A stretch of 64,000 nucleotides of DNA, taken from Zelopaecilomyces penicillatus. Its lineage: Eukaryota; Ascomycota; Sordariomycetes; Hypocreales; Pseudodiploosporaceae. Positions 1 to 15,000 of the stretch are shown one piece after another. The notes below the pieces were generated by a model that was given only the letters and a program-made list of their open reading frames with translations, was not told the origin of the DNA and ran no database searches. The stretch covers positions 868,001-932,000 of the forward strand of contig VCCP01000008.1 in assembly GCA_005765155.1 (NCBI GenBank), written 5' to 3'. Positions within the stretch are counted from its first letter, which is position 1; each line of letters starts with the position of its first letter. The position numbers and the translations under genes are program-made.

Positions 1-3000
1 AGATTGGTGGAGATTCCGTTGCTGCTATCCGCCTCGTCTCAGCAGCCCGTGATGTCGGCATCAAACTAAGCGTTTCTGACATCTTTGACGATCCCCGTCT
101 GCTTGCCTTGGCCGAGACAGCCGTCGAGGAGAGCGAAAAAGGTATGCTTTCCGAGCCCATTGAGCCATTCAGCCTTTTGGAACCTTCCACTCGCGATACC
201 TTGCTCAACAGCAACTCCCAACAACAAGAGTATGGTCTTCCTTACGGTAAGATGATTGAAGATGCCTACCCTTGCACAGGTTTCCAAGAAGGTCTCATGG
301 CGCTGGCTGTTAAGGAGCCAGGATCGTATGTTGCCAGGTTCCTTTACCGCCTTGGTTCCAATGTCGACGTCGACCACTTCAAGGCAGCCTGGGAGCAAAC
401 GGTTACCCTATGCAGCAACCTGCGTACCAGAATTGTCATGGTTGATGGCGTTTCTGTTCAAGTCATTACAGAACAAGACATCGCTTGGCACCCTACAAGC
501 GAGGTTCAAGAGATCGAGGTCGGCTCGTATATGCGCACTCTCGCGAACTTCGAGATGACGTACGGCTCAAGCCTATCTCGCTATGCTCTCATCCGCGATA
601 ATGACCAGTATTACTTTGTCTGGGCTCTTCACCACACCATCTTCGATGGTTGGGCGATTCGCCTTATCATGAGCACCTTCTACAATGTTTACCAAGGTGC
701 CTCACTAGATGCTCTCCAGCCTTACTCTCGATTCGTCAAGTACACTTTGAACCTTGATTATGAACTTGCCAGCAACTTCTGGATCACCAACTTTGAAGGC
801 GCCAGAAAGGCACCATTCCCTCCAACCACGACATCATCTGAACCCAAGGCTACAAAGGTGCTGGAGAGAATCATTCACCTGCCCAACATGTCCAGCCAAT
901 CAACCACAACAGCTACCATCGTTCGAGCTGCCTGGGCTATCGTGCTTGCACGCTACTCTGACACTAACGATGTTACTTTTGGTACAACTATTTCAGGCCG
1001 TCAAGCCCCTGTTAACGGCCTGACTGATATGGCTGGTCCTGCTGTTGCCACAATCCCTGTGCGTGTTCAGCTGCGTCGCGAGCAAACTATTTTCAACTTC
1101 CTCAAGGATGTTCAGTCCAATGCATCAGACATGGTTCCATTCGAACAGTTTGGTCTCCAAAACATCTCCAAACTGAGCGCAGATGCAAAGGAAGCTTGTG
1201 ACTTCTCCAGTTTGCTGGTTATCCAGCCTATCCAGGCATTGACATATGAAGTCTCTGATGAAGATGCCGTTCTCATCGCTGATGATACTACTGAAACCGC
1301 TCAAGACTACTTCACCTATCCTCTTGTCGTTCAGGGTCACATGCATGAGAAATATACCAAGCTTGTTCTCATTTACAACACACAGGTCCTCTCTGAGCCC
1401 CGTATGCAAGCCCTTTCGCATCATTTTGAGCATGTCATGCTACAACTCGTCACTAAGGGCGACATGCCTGTTGGAGCTCTGTCTGTATCTGGTGACTGGG
1501 ATCTTCAGCGCTCATTGGAGTGGAATAATGAAGAGCCTGAAATCATCAACTCTTGCTTCCACGAACTTGTGGAGCAGCAGGCCAAGTCACAGCCTGATAA
1601 GCTTGCTATCCGGGCTTGGGATCTAGAGCTGACCTACAAGGAACTCAACGCTGCTGCTAATAGATTGGCACACTATCTTGTAGACGTAGCCGGCGTCAAA
1701 CCTCATGACTTCGTGCACGTCTGCTTTGAGAAGTCTGCCTACCACTTCATTTCTATCCTTGCTATCAACAAGGCTGGTGCTGCCTGGGTTCCCCTTGACC
1801 CTTCTCACCCTACTCAGCGCCTGCAACAGGTCGTTAGCCAGACCAAAGCAACTGTTGCTCTGTCATCGCCAGAGAATGTGCTCCCCTGCTCAGCACTTGT
1901 TGACGATGTTATTCAAGTATCAGCAGCCCTCGACGAAGAGCTTATCCGCCAGGGTACTGCCGATTCTAGCAACAAGGCGCCTGCTGTTGAGATCACGCCT
2001 CGCCATGCTGCCTATGTTCTCTTCACTTCCGGTAGTACTGGTACCCCCAAGGGCTTGGTCATGGAGCATGGCTCTGTTTGCACAAGTCAGACTGCAATCT
2101 CAAAGAGACTGGGCCTCACCTCTGAAGTCAGGATGCTTCAGTTTGCAGCCTTTGTGTTCGATCTGTCTATTGGTGAGATTGTTGCCCCCTTGATCAAGGG
2201 TGCTACCATCTGCATTCCTTCTGATCACACCCGTATGAACGGTCTGAAGCACTTTATCCGAGATATGGATATCAACTGGGTCTACCTTACCCCATCATTC
2301 ACACGTACCCTCAAGCCTCAGGACCTTCCCAGCCTCGAGCTCCTTCTTCTGGCTGGTGAGGCTGTTCCTCGGGACGTCTTCACCAACTGGTTCGGAAAGG
2401 TTCGCCTTATCAACGGTTGGGGACCTGCCGAGACCTGCTGTTTCAGTACACTTCATGAGTGGCAGTCGATTGACGAGTCTCCCCTCAATGTTGGCCGGCC
2501 TGTTGGTGGCTTCTGCTGGATCGTGGACCCTGAAAACCCACAGAAGCTCGCACCTGCTGGAACCCTGGGAGAAGTCGTCATTCAAGGCCCTACTCTCCTT
2601 CGAGAGTATCTCGCTGATCCTGAACGCACAGCGGCCTCTTCTGTTACTAAACTTCCCGAATGGGCACCCAACCGTACCCAGGAACACTGGAACCGCTTCT
2701 ACAAGTCTGGTGATCTCTGTTCTTACAACCCAGATGGCACAATTGAGTTCTCTAGCCGAAAGGATACTCAAGTCAAGATTCGCGGTCTCCGTGTTGAATT
2801 GGGCGAAGTTGAGCACCATGTCCAAGTAGCCTTGGACGGAGTCCGACAGATTGCTGTCGATGTATTCAAAGCCAAGAACGGCACTACTCTTGTTGCTTAC
2901 TTCTGCTTCTCTGAGGAGACCCGCGCTCCTGGAGATGGCGACTCTGATGGCCCCTTCCTTCCGATTGATGATGAGCTACAGGATAGGTTGACTGCTGTGG

Positions 3001-6000
3001 TTGGTGAGCTGAGCGTCTCTCTACCGCGCTACATGATTCCTACCCTGTTCATTCCTTGCAAGTACATGCCAACTATTACTTCAACCAAGCTTGACCGGAA
3101 TGAACTCAAGGCTCGTATGAATGGCCTGACCTCATCATCCATCACCAAATACTCGCTTTCCAGCGAGAAGAAGCGTGCCCCAGAGACTGAGATGGAATCT
3201 ATGTTTCAGATGATCTGGGCTGAAATCCTCAATATCTCGATGAAAGACATTGGTCGTGATGATACCTTCCTTGGTCTTGGTGGTGACTCCATCACTGCCA
3301 TTCACCTTGTCAATGTTCTACGCGAGGAAGGCATCTCGCTGTCTGCAAAGGACATTTTTGATGATCCTCGTCTGCTGGCTGTCTCTGCCAAGGCTAGACT
3401 GCTTAATGACGAAGAAAGGGAGGAAGATGAGGACATTCCAGCTTTCAGCCTCCTTGATGATTACACCAAGGAGGTGGTTCATAGCCAGGAGCTTCGCAAC
3501 ATGCTCGATCTGACTGATGAGCAAACTATCAGCGATGCTTACCCTTGTACAGCACTCCAAGAGGGTCTCATGACTCTGTCTGTTACTCAGCCCGGATCTT
3601 ACATTGCCAAGTACACTTACCGCCTTCCCAAGACTGTCAAGCCTGCCCGCTTCAAGCAGGCATGGGAACAAACCATTGATCTGTGCGAGCCTCTTCGAGC
3701 TAGAATCGTCCTCGTTGGGGACGTCCATATCCAAGTCGTGGTTGATGGTTACGTGGCATGGGAGCCCACTGAGGATGTTACGGATATGCGCACCGCTCTT
3801 AAATCCGCACAGGCATTTGAGATGACTTACAACTCTCCTCTATCCCGCTACACTCTCTTTACAGACGAGGCTGGCGATAGCTATTTCATCTGGACAGTGC
3901 ACCACGCAGTACACGATGGTTGGTCATTGGGTATTGTGATGGGCACTCTCTTCCAAGTCTTCCGTGGACACATGCCCCCTCCCACCAAGCCCTTTAGAAA
4001 CCTGATCCGCTTCACCTCATCTCTTGACCATGACGAGACATCGGCATACTGGAGACGCCAGCTTCATGATGCCAAGCGCTCTACCTTCCCTCGATCTGGC
4101 CCCAGTGGAGGGGGATCTGGTTCCAAGGGTATCACTCGCACGATGAATACCTCCGTGAACTTCCCTGCCTCAAGCACCACCACCATGACCAAAGCTACAA
4201 TTCTCCGTGCGGCCTGGGCTCTCGTCTTGGGTAGGTACAACGACAGTAACGACGTTACATTTGGTGCAACTATCTCAGGTCGCCAAGGGCCGGTCCGCGG
4301 CCTTACTGAGATGGCTGGGCCCTCTGTTGCCACTGTTCCTGTTCGTGTCCGTATGGATGGCAAGCAAACTATTTCCAAGTTCCTCCAGGATATCCAGAGC
4401 CAGGCTTCCGAGATGGTGTCTTATGAACAATTTGGTCTCCAAAACATCGCCAAGCTTACCACTGACACTCAAGAAGCTTGCGACTTTACGAGTTTGCTTC
4501 TTATCCAGCCCATCCAGCAGTTAGCTGCCGCCACTGGTGACATGGAAGTTGTTCTGGAACAGACTGTTCTGGAGCAAGATCTGGTTGAAGGCAATGTTCA
4601 AAATTACTTCAGCTATCCTCTTGTCATCCAAGGTCACGTTTACGATGACCATGTTGAGCTGGTTCTTATTTACAATTCCGAGCTTCTGCCCGAGCAACAG
4701 CTTACCGCGCTTTCTTTCCAGATTGACTCCGTTGTTCAGCAGCTTCTTGATGAACAGCTGGCCCTTCTTTCTGATATTTCCGTGGCTAGTACTTGGGATC
4801 TTCAGCATGCCATCTTGTCTAACGGTGAAGGACCAGTGATTGTGGATGAATGTGTTCACGTCCTCATTGAGAGACAAGCCGAGATGTACCCTGATTCCAT
4901 TGCAGTCTCGGCTTGGGACGGCGAGCTTACCTACGCCCAGCTTGAGGCTGCTACCAACAGACTTGCCCATTACCTTATCGAGAAATACCAAGTCAAGGTT
5001 GGTGACATTGTCCATGTGGTCTTTGAAAAGTCAATGTGGTACGTTGTGGCCATCTTGGCTATCAACAAGGCTGGTTGTGCTTGGGCTCCATTGGATCCCG
5101 CTCATCCCTTCCAGCGTTTGCAGGCTGTTGCCAAGCAGACCAAGGCCCGCGTTGCTCTTTCATCCCCCAACAACGTCAACTTGTGCTCTGAACTCGTCAA
5201 AGAAGTCGTGGAGGTGGGTTACACTCTTGACTCCAAGCTGGCCAAGAGCAGTGCCTGGAGCCGTGCGAAGCCTGTTGTCGACGTTGGTCCATCAGATGCC
5301 GCCTACATTCTGTTCACTTCTGGTAGTACCGGCACACCCAAGGGTATTGTCATGCAGCATGGCGCTCTTTGCACCAGTCAGACTGATATTAGTCGCTGGC
5401 TCGGCTTGGATAGGCATGTGAGGATGCTTCAATTCTCATCTTTCGTCTTTGACGTATCTGTCGGCGAAATCATGTCTCCTCTTATGCACGGTGCTTGTGT
5501 TTGTGTTCCTTCTGAGACACAGCGACTTAACAGCCTTGATCAGTTTGTTAAGGACTTCCATGTTAACTGGGCCTTCCTTACACCCTCATTTGCCCGCACG
5601 CTCCGACCTGAAGACTTTAGCACTCTTGAGCTTCTACTCTTGATCGGTGAATCCGTCACTCAAGATGTACTTGATGCTTGGTTTGGCAAGATTCGCTTCA
5701 TCAATGCATGGGGACCTGCCGAGACTTGCGTTTTCAGCACCCTATACGATTGGAAGTCTTCTAGCGAATCTCCCCTTACTATCGGTCGATCTGTCGGTGC
5801 CTTTGTCTGGGTTGTAGATGCCGATAACCCTCAACGCCTTGCTCCCACTGGTTGCTTGGGAGAGATTGTTGTGCAAGGACCTCCTTTGCTCCGCGAGTAT
5901 CTCGCTGATCCTGACAAGACCGCCGCTGCTGTCGTCCTGGATCTTCCCGAATGGGCTCCTCGACGTGAATCCAAGTATTACAACCGATTCTATCGAACCG

Positions 6001-9000
6001 GTGACTTGGGCTTCTACAGCCATGATGGTACCCTGCATTATGCAAGCCGTAAAGACACGCAGGTCAAGATCCGTGGTCTCCGTGTTGAGTTGGGTGAAGT
6101 TGAGCACCATATTCGCCAAGCTCTTGAAGGCGTCCGACAAGTTGCTGTTGATGTGTTGAAGACTGAAGCCGGTTCCAACCTGGTTACCTACTTCTGTTTC
6201 AGTGATGATACCAAGACCCCTGGTCCCAACACTGATCCCGAGGGCCTAGATGTCTTCCTGCCAATTGACGAAGACACCCAAAGTCGTCTGGATTCTATGC
6301 TTAACCAGCTGAGCTCTTCGCTTCCCCGCTACATGATTCCCACCCTCTTCATCCCTTGCGACTACATGCCTCTTATCTCGTCTGCTAAGCTGGACCGAGT
6401 TAAGCTCCGCAAGGTCACCTCATCCCTTAGCCAAGAGAAGATTGAGGAGTATTCTCTCACCGACAAGACTGAGAAGCGCGCTCCCGAGACTGACATGGAG
6501 CGTCGTCTGCAGCAAATTTGGTCAGACATCCTCAAAATCCCTACCAGCTCCATTGGCCGTGATGACAACTTCTTGCGTATCGGTGGTGACTCACTCGCTG
6601 CTATTCGTCTCGTCTCAATGGCTCGTGAGGTTGGAATTACACTTACTGTCGATGATGTCTTTGAAGACTCTAGACTCCATATCATTGCCGCCAAGGCTGT
6701 TCAACTGCTTGGTGAGGATGAGATGTTGGCGCCCATTGAGCCGTTCTCTCTTCTCGATAAAAACACTCGAGAGATAGCTCTGGACGATGTGATCCGAAAC
6801 AAGTGCCAGCTTGTGGATGATGCAGTCATCATTGATGCCTACCCTTGCAGCAAACTTCAAGAAGGCATCATGGCCCTCTCTGTGAAGCAACCTGGCTCGT
6901 ATATTGCCAAGTCCCTTTATCGCATCCCAGATGATGTTGATATTGCTCGCTTCCAAGCCGCATGGGAGCGTATGGTTGCTTTGTGTGATAACCTGAGGAC
7001 TAGAGTTGTGCTCCTCGATAATGGCACTGCTATTCAGCTTGTCCTTGATCAAGTTGCTACCTCAGTGACAGTTACAAATGACCTGACATCTGTTATCAAC
7101 GCAATCCAAGCTACAGAAATGACTTATGGTTCTTCGCTTTCTCAGCATCACATTGTTCGCACCAAGGACAATGAGACATACCTTGCTTGGTCCATTCACC
7201 ACGCAATCTTTGACGGTTGGTCAATGCGCATCATGCTAGAGACTCTGCACAATGCCTACCACGGTGTTGACATGATGGAGGCTGTTGCTTATAGTCGCTT
7301 CATCAAGTTCGTCATGAACATCGATTATGACGATGCTGCTGCATACTGGTTGGCCCAGCTGCAGCACTCTACCAAGGCATCATTCCCTCCATCAGCACTT
7401 CCCAAGGCGACAACCGGACCAGTCCGCATTATGGAATCTACCATCGATCTGCCAGATACAGCCGGCTCCCAGATCACCAAGGCCACTGTCCTTCGTGCGG
7501 CTTGGGCCATCACCCTCGCCCGCTATTGTGATACCGACGATATTTGCTTTGGAACCACCGTCTCCGGACGACAAGTCTCCATTCCAGGTGTTACTGAAAT
7601 GGCTGGTCCCACAGTTGCTACTGTCCCGGTCCGAATCAGCTTCGACAAGACACAGCAAGTATCCAAGTTCTTGACGGATGTGCAGAGACAATCGACTCAA
7701 ATGGTACCTTACGAGCAATTTGGTCTTCAGAATATCTCTAAGCTGAGCTCAGAGATCAAGGAAGCCTGTGACTTTACCAGTTTGCTTGTTATCCAACCTC
7801 TCCAGGATCTCAACAGCGAGGAAGGCAGCACTGGTGCCATCCTTGCGCCCGCTGACTCCCAACTCCTTGGACAGGCTGATACCATGCAGAACTTCTTCAA
7901 CTACCCTCTCATCATTCAAGGTCACCTCTACGATACTGGCGCTAAGCTGATCCTCATTTATGACACCTCAATTCTGTCTGTTGGCCAGGTTACTGCTATC
8001 TCTGAACACTTCAACAACGTGGTTGACCAGCTCTTGAACCATGGCAAGGCTAGCCTCAATGAGCTCACTGTCTCTAGTGATTGGGATTTGCAACAGGCGA
8101 TCGAGTTCAATGGTGACGGTCCCGAGGTTGTTGATAAGTGTCTTCACGATGTCATTACTGAAACCGCTCTCCGTCAACCTGACGCCGAAGCTATTGCAGG
8201 CTGGGACAAGACATTCACTTACAGCCAGCTTATCGAATCCGTGAATAGACTTGCCAACTTCCTTGTTGAGACACACCACGTCTCTCGAGGTGAAATCGTT
8301 CACGTCTGCTTTGAGAAGTCTGCTTGGTTTGTTGTTGCTGTTCTCGCCATCAACAAGGCTGGCGCTGCTTGGTCGCCTCTTGACCCAGCCCACCCAACTC
8401 AGCGCCATCAGCAAATCGTCTCTCAGACTGGTGCAAGGATAGCCCTTACAACTCCTACCAACTCTTCCAAGTGTACCACATTGGTGAAATCCGTCATTGA
8501 GGTCACTGCTGAGCTGGACACCAAGCTTTCAGCTAGGACGAGGTGGACCGCTACCGGCCCAGCTGTTAAGTCCTCGCCCGAGGATACGGCTTATATCCTC
8601 TTTACTTCTGGTAGTACCGGCACTCCCAAGGGTGTTGTTATCCCACATATTGCTGTTTCTACCAGTCAAACTGCCTTTGGCGATCGCATTGGATTTACTC
8701 CCAAGGATCGCGTTTTGCAGTTCTCTTCCTTCGTCTTTGATGCCTGTATCTTCGAGATCATGGCATCATTGATTGCTGGAGCATGTGTTTGTATTCCATC
8801 TTGGGACATGCAGATGAACGCGCTAACCGAGTTCATTCGCGATTGGAACATCAACGCTGCTCTGCTTACCCCCACGATTGCCAGGACCCTCCGACCTCAG
8901 GACCTACCTTCAATGAATCTGCTCATTTTGGGTGGTGAGGCTTCCAGCCGAACAGACTTGGACCTTTGGTTCGGCAAGGTCCGGTTGATCAACGCCTGGG

Positions 9001-12000
9001 GTCCAACAGAGGCCACAGTCGCTGGTGCTATCCACGAGTGGGCTTCAGTTGATGAATCTCCCATGACTATTGGTCACTCACTCGGTGGCTTCTGCTGGAT
9101 CGTCGATTCCAACAACCCTACGCGCCTGGCGCCTATTGGAACCGTCGGCGAGATTGTTATTCAAGGCCCCAATCTCCTTCGCGGATATCTCAATGATGGC
9201 GAGAAAACTGCCGAGGCATTTGTTACACCGTTGCCCTCATGGGCTCCTCGTACTCACTCTCATCTTTGGGACCGTTTCTATCTCACTGGTGATCTTGGAT
9301 GTTATACTGACGATGGTGCCATCCAGTACTCTGGCCGTAAGGGTACGCAGGTCAAGATCCGTGGTTTGCGTGTGGAATTGGGTGAAATTGAGCACCATAT
9401 TCAAGAGAACCTTGCTGGCGTTCGTCAAGTTGCTGTGGATGTTCTCAAGACTGAAGCAGCCTCCAACATCATTGCCTATATCTGCTTCAACGATGAGACG
9501 AAATTGGCTGCCTCAGATGACATGTTCCTCCCTCTTGAGGGTGAACTTCAGACCGCTATTAGCAGCCTGATTGGCAAGCTTGGTGTTATTATGCCACGAT
9601 ACATGGTCCCCAGTGCTTTCATTCCATGCAAATACATGCCTACCCTGATCTCGACCAAGCTGGACCGTAAGAATCTTACTCAACGCTCTGCGGCTCTTGG
9701 AATTGAAGAGATGGCCATGTACTCGCTCACTCATGGAACTAAGGAAGCTCCCAGAACTGTCATGGAGACCAAGCTCCAGGCACTGTGGGCTCAAATTCTC
9801 AACATGCCCATTGACTCTATTGGTCGTGATGACAGCTTCCTTCAGATTGGTGGTGACTCCGTTGCTGCTATCCGGCTTGTGTCAGCTGCCCGTGACGAGA
9901 ACATCGGAATCACAGTTGGTGATATCTTCGATGATGGCCGACTTCTAGCCGTTGCCGAACAGGCAATCCTCATCGATGATGACTCTGAAGCTAACCTTGC
10001 TATCGAGCCTTTTGCCCTGCTCGAAAAGCCAACTCACGAGTTGCTCCTGTCTGATTCTATGCGAGAACAGCTTAGCATGTCTGAGGGAGATACCATTGAG
10101 GATGCTTATCCTTGCACTCCCTTCCAAGAGGGTCTTATGGCTCTTGCTGTGAAGCAGCCTGGTTCTTACGTGGCCAGCTTCGTCTACCGCATTGGCGAGA
10201 CTGTTGATATCGAACACTTCAAGTCTGCTTGGGAACAGACCGTCAGCTTGTCTCCAAATCTTCGCACCAGAATCGTCATGGCCAATGGATCCTCTATCCA
10301 GGTGATTACCCAGAACCAGAATGCCTGGCAACCCACTAGTGATATCCAGGATATCAAGCTCAGGTCATATCTCGATTCCACTGACAACTTCGACATGGCC
10401 TATGGTTCCAGCCTGTCACGTTTGGCACTTATTCGTGACAACGGAAAGCTCTATTTCGTCTGGATCATCCACCACGCCATCTTTGATGGTTGGGCGGTGC
10501 GACTTATGCTGACCCAGTTCTTTGACTTGTATCACAACCAGACTCCTGTCGCCCCCGAGCCTTATGTGCGATTCGTCAAGTACTCTCTGGACTTGGACCA
10601 CACAGCCGCTGGCAACTTCTGGTCGACCCATCTGCAAGGTGCCAGCAAAGCAATCTTCCCGCCTACTGAAGTCAACCTTGCCAAGTCGGCCGATTCAAAG
10701 ACCACTGAAGTAGTCCAGCGACAGATCACCTTCCCCAAACGTGATAGCCAATCTATTACCACTGCCACTATTATCCGCGCAGCCTGGGCGGTTGTCCTTG
10801 CCCGGTATAGCGATACTACAGACGTCACTTTTGGAACTACCATCTCTGGTCGTCAAGCTCCTATCAGGGGTGTCACCAACATGACTGGACCTGCTGTTGC
10901 CACTATTCCAGTCAGAGTCAACATCCCACATGAACAAACTGTCTCTCAGTTCCTCAAGGAGATTCAATCTCAAGCTTCAGAGATGGTTCCTTATGAGCAG
11001 TTCGGCTTGCAGAACATCACCAAGTTGGGCCCAGATGCCCAAGAGGCTTGTGATTTCTCAAGCTTGCTTGTTATTCAACCAGCACATGTCCTCAACCACA
11101 ACACTGCTGATAGCGGTGCTGTTCTTGTCACTGATGACACAATTGAGATTGCTCAGGACTACTTCAGTTACCCCCTTGTTATCCAGGGTCATATGCATGA
11201 TGACTACATCAACCTGCTGCTCATCTACAACACGAACGTTCTGTCCAACCCCCGAATGGAAGCTTTGGCTCACCATTTCGATGTCATCTTCCAACAACTT
11301 GTTGCTGGAGGTGATGCCCAGATTAGCTCGCTATCTGCTGCAGGTGATTGGGATCTTCAGCGCTCCATTGAGTGGAATGGCGAACAGCCAGATATTGTCG
11401 ACGCCTGCTTCCACGAACTCGTTGAACAACAAGCCATTGCTCGTCCCAGCGCTCTTGCTATCCGCGCCTGGGATCTCGAGTTAACATACAAGGAGCTCAA
11501 CGCTGCTGCTAACAGACTCGCACACCACCTTGTTACTGTAGCAGGCGTTAAGCCTCACGATTTCGTACATGTTGTGTTTGAGAAATCGGCTTGGCACTTT
11601 GTGTCTATCCTTGCCATTAACAAGGCCGGAGCCGCCTGGGTTCCCCTGGACCCCTCACATCCAGTCCAACGTCTGCAGCAGGTTGTCAGCCAGACCAAGG
11701 CTACTGTTGCTCTAGCCTCACCCGCAAATGTGTCTGCCTGCTCCTCTCTTGTGGCAAACGTGATTGAGGTGTCTGCAGCTCTGGATAAGAAGCTCCGTAA
11801 CATTGGCCAGGCTAGCAGCCACGGTCCAGCTGTGAAGGTCACCCCTCGACATGCCGCATATGTCCTCTTCACATCTGGTTCCACGGGAACTCCCAAGGGA
11901 TTGGTTATGGAACACGGCTCCGTGTGCACGAGTCAGACTGCCATCTCCAAGAGACTTGGTCTTACTTCAGATGTTCAAATGCTGCAGTTCGCCGCCTTTG

Positions 12001-15000
12001 TCTTCGATCTTTCCATTGGTGAAATCGTTGCCCCCTTGATTATGGGTGCCACTATCTGCATCCCATCTGAGCATGCACGAATGAATAGTCTTCAACAGTT
12101 CATTAGAACTATGAACATCAACTGGGCCTATCTCACCCCCTCATTCACGCGTACTCTCAAGCCCGAGGATGTACCTAGCCTAGAGCTGCTCCTGCTTGCA
12201 GGTGAAGCAGTGACCCGTGACATTCTCAATACCTGGTTTGGCAAGCTTCGCCTGATCAATGGCTGGGGTCCAGCTGAAACCTGCTGCTTCAGCACACTTC
12301 ACGAGTGGCAATCTATCAACGAGTCCCCCCTAACAGTCGGTCTGCCAGTTGGTGGCTTCTGCTGGATTGTTGATCCAGAGGATCCTCACAAGTTGGCACC
12401 AACCGGTACTCTCGGAGAAGTTGTTATCCAAGGTCCAACAGTTCTTCGCGAGTATCTGGCTGATCCCGAGCGAACCAAGGCAGCCACTGTCACCTCGCTG
12501 CCAGCCTGGGCACCCAACAGTGCCTCTCAGTACTGGAACCGCTTTTACAAGTCTGGTGATCTGTGTTCTTACAACCCTGACGGCACAATTGAATTCGCCA
12601 GCCGAAAAGACACCCAGGTCAAGATTCGTGGTCTCCGTGTTGAACTTGGAGAAGTCGAGCATCATATCCGAGAAGGTCTTGAGGGCGTCCGGCAGGTGGC
12701 TGTCGACGTGTTCAAGACTGAGTCTGGAACCAACCTCATCTCTTATCTCTGCTTCAACGACAACTCAAAGACTGCTAGCGCAAGCACTACAGCTGAAGAC
12801 ATGCTTACTCCTATGTCGACAGAGATTCAGTCTCAAATTGCAGCCATGGTTGGTCAGCTTAGAGTCACATTACCTCGGTATATGATTCCTACTCTCTTCA
12901 TCATCTGCAAGTTTATGCCAGTTATCACATCGACCAAGCTTGACAGAAATACCCTCAAGCGTGTCACAGCTTCTCTCGATAACGAACAGCTCGCTGGTTA
13001 CTCTTTGCTTGATAGCCAGAAGCGTGCTCCCGAGACTGAGATGGAAACACGCCTTCAGGCTCTCTGGGCTGACATTCTGAACATTTCTCTGGACTCTATC
13101 GGTCGCGATGATAGTTTCTTGCAGATTGGCGGTGATTCTATTACTGCTATTCAACTCGTCTCCAGAGCTCGTGACGACGGCATTTCCCTTGTGGTCAAGG
13201 ATATCTTTGATGACTCCAGACTTCTGGCAGTGGCAGACAAGGCTATCTTTGCTGATGCCTCTTCTCTCGCACAAGAAGTTATTCCTGCTTTCAGCCTGCT
13301 ATCTGAGGAGCTTCAGAGCCAGGTGCAAAGTGAGGAAGTTAGACAACAGTGCGGTCTTACTGATACCGACACCATTGAGGATGCCTATCCTTGTACCTCG
13401 ATGCAAGAGGGTCTCATGGCCCTCACTGTCAAGCAGCCTGGTTCTTATATCGCCAAGTATGTTTACCGCTTGTCTGCAAATACCGATACAGACCGATTCG
13501 TTGCGGCCTGGGACAAGACTGTGCAGCTTTGTGGTAACATGCGCACGAGAATTGTGCTTATTGACGGAACTGCCGTCCAGGTCCTCATCGATGGTGATAG
13601 ACAATGGGCGGATACAACCAACGATACCCTGCAGACTGCTACCAGCTCTTCCCGTGATCTGGCTATGGGCTATGGCTCACCTCTCTGCTGGTACGGCCTT
13701 ATTCGTGAAGAGGGTGTTACCTATTTCGCCTGGTCTGCTCACCATTCCATTTACGATGGATGGGTTATGCGAATTCTACTGACTACCCTGTACTCTGTGT
13801 ACTTGGGCTTGGAATTCCCCGCGACCCAGCCTTACTCTGGATTCATCAAGTACAATATGTCACTTGATGCATCTGTCACAGCTGGCTTCTGGAGAGAGGA
13901 ACTTGCAGGATCTAAGCGAGCCGTTTTCCCTGCTCGCCAGACCTCAGTTGCTGGATCTCAGCCAGTTACACAGGTCTGCCACGCATCCATCTCTTTCCCC
14001 AAGTCTACCAAGACTGCTATTACAAAGGCCTCGCTCCTCCGAGCTGCCTGGGCTATTGTACTTGCCAGATACTGTGATACAGATGATGTCAGCTTCGGTG
14101 CCACTGTTTCTGGTCGCCAGGCGCCAGTTCATGGTCTTGAGAACATGGCTGGACCAATGATTGCCACTGTCCCTGTTCGTGTTCGTCTTGACCGAAGCCA
14201 GACTGTTTCACAGTATCTTCGTGAAGTCCAGAGTCAAGCATCTTCAATGGTTCCCTATGAGCAGTTTGGTCTGCAGAATATCGCAAAGGTTAGCCAGGAT
14301 GCTAGGGATACTTGTGACTTTTCCAGCTTGCTGGTTATCCAGCCCCCTGCCCAAACAATGTCCGAAGATGATGAGAGCACCAGCATTATTACCTACGGAG
14401 AAGCTGAACAATCTCGCACCGATGATGCTATGCAAAACTACTTCAACTACCCGTTGGTTCTCATCAGCAACATCTTTGACGATAGAATTCAGCAGCGAAT
14501 CTTCTTCAATACCGAGCTTCTCGACGAGGCCCGGGTCATAGCCCTTACTCAACACATCGGCCATGTCATCAACCAGCTATCCGCTGAAGCCGATATGTTG
14601 TTGGAAGATGTTTCTCTTGTGGGCTCTTGGGATCTTCAACACGCTGTCGACTCCCAGAAGCTCAAGGACTCCAGCGAAACATGTACTCACTGGGAGATTC
14701 AAAAGAGCATCAAGGCCTATCCTGACAGCATTGCTATCTCATCATGGGATGGTGACATGACATATGCACAGCTTGGAAAGTACGCTGCCCGCTTGGCCTT
14801 CAAACTTCAAAGCCTCGGCGTTGGACCTGAATCCCTGGTCCCGCTTTGCTTCCCCAAGTCGCCCTGGGCAGTTGTTGCAATGGTGGCTATCGAGATGGCT
14901 GGAGGTGCCTTTGTTCCTCTTGACCCTGCCGCTCCCAAGGCTCGTCTCCAAGGAATTCTGGATGATACCAAAGCAACTCTGGCTGTTGCTAGCCCTTCGT

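Noticed and set aside
108..110. Apparent start codon of the giant NRPS frame
   Set aside because: The codon is TTG (leucine) inside the carrier domain helix following GGDS; the frame is open upstream, so the real start is outside the window.
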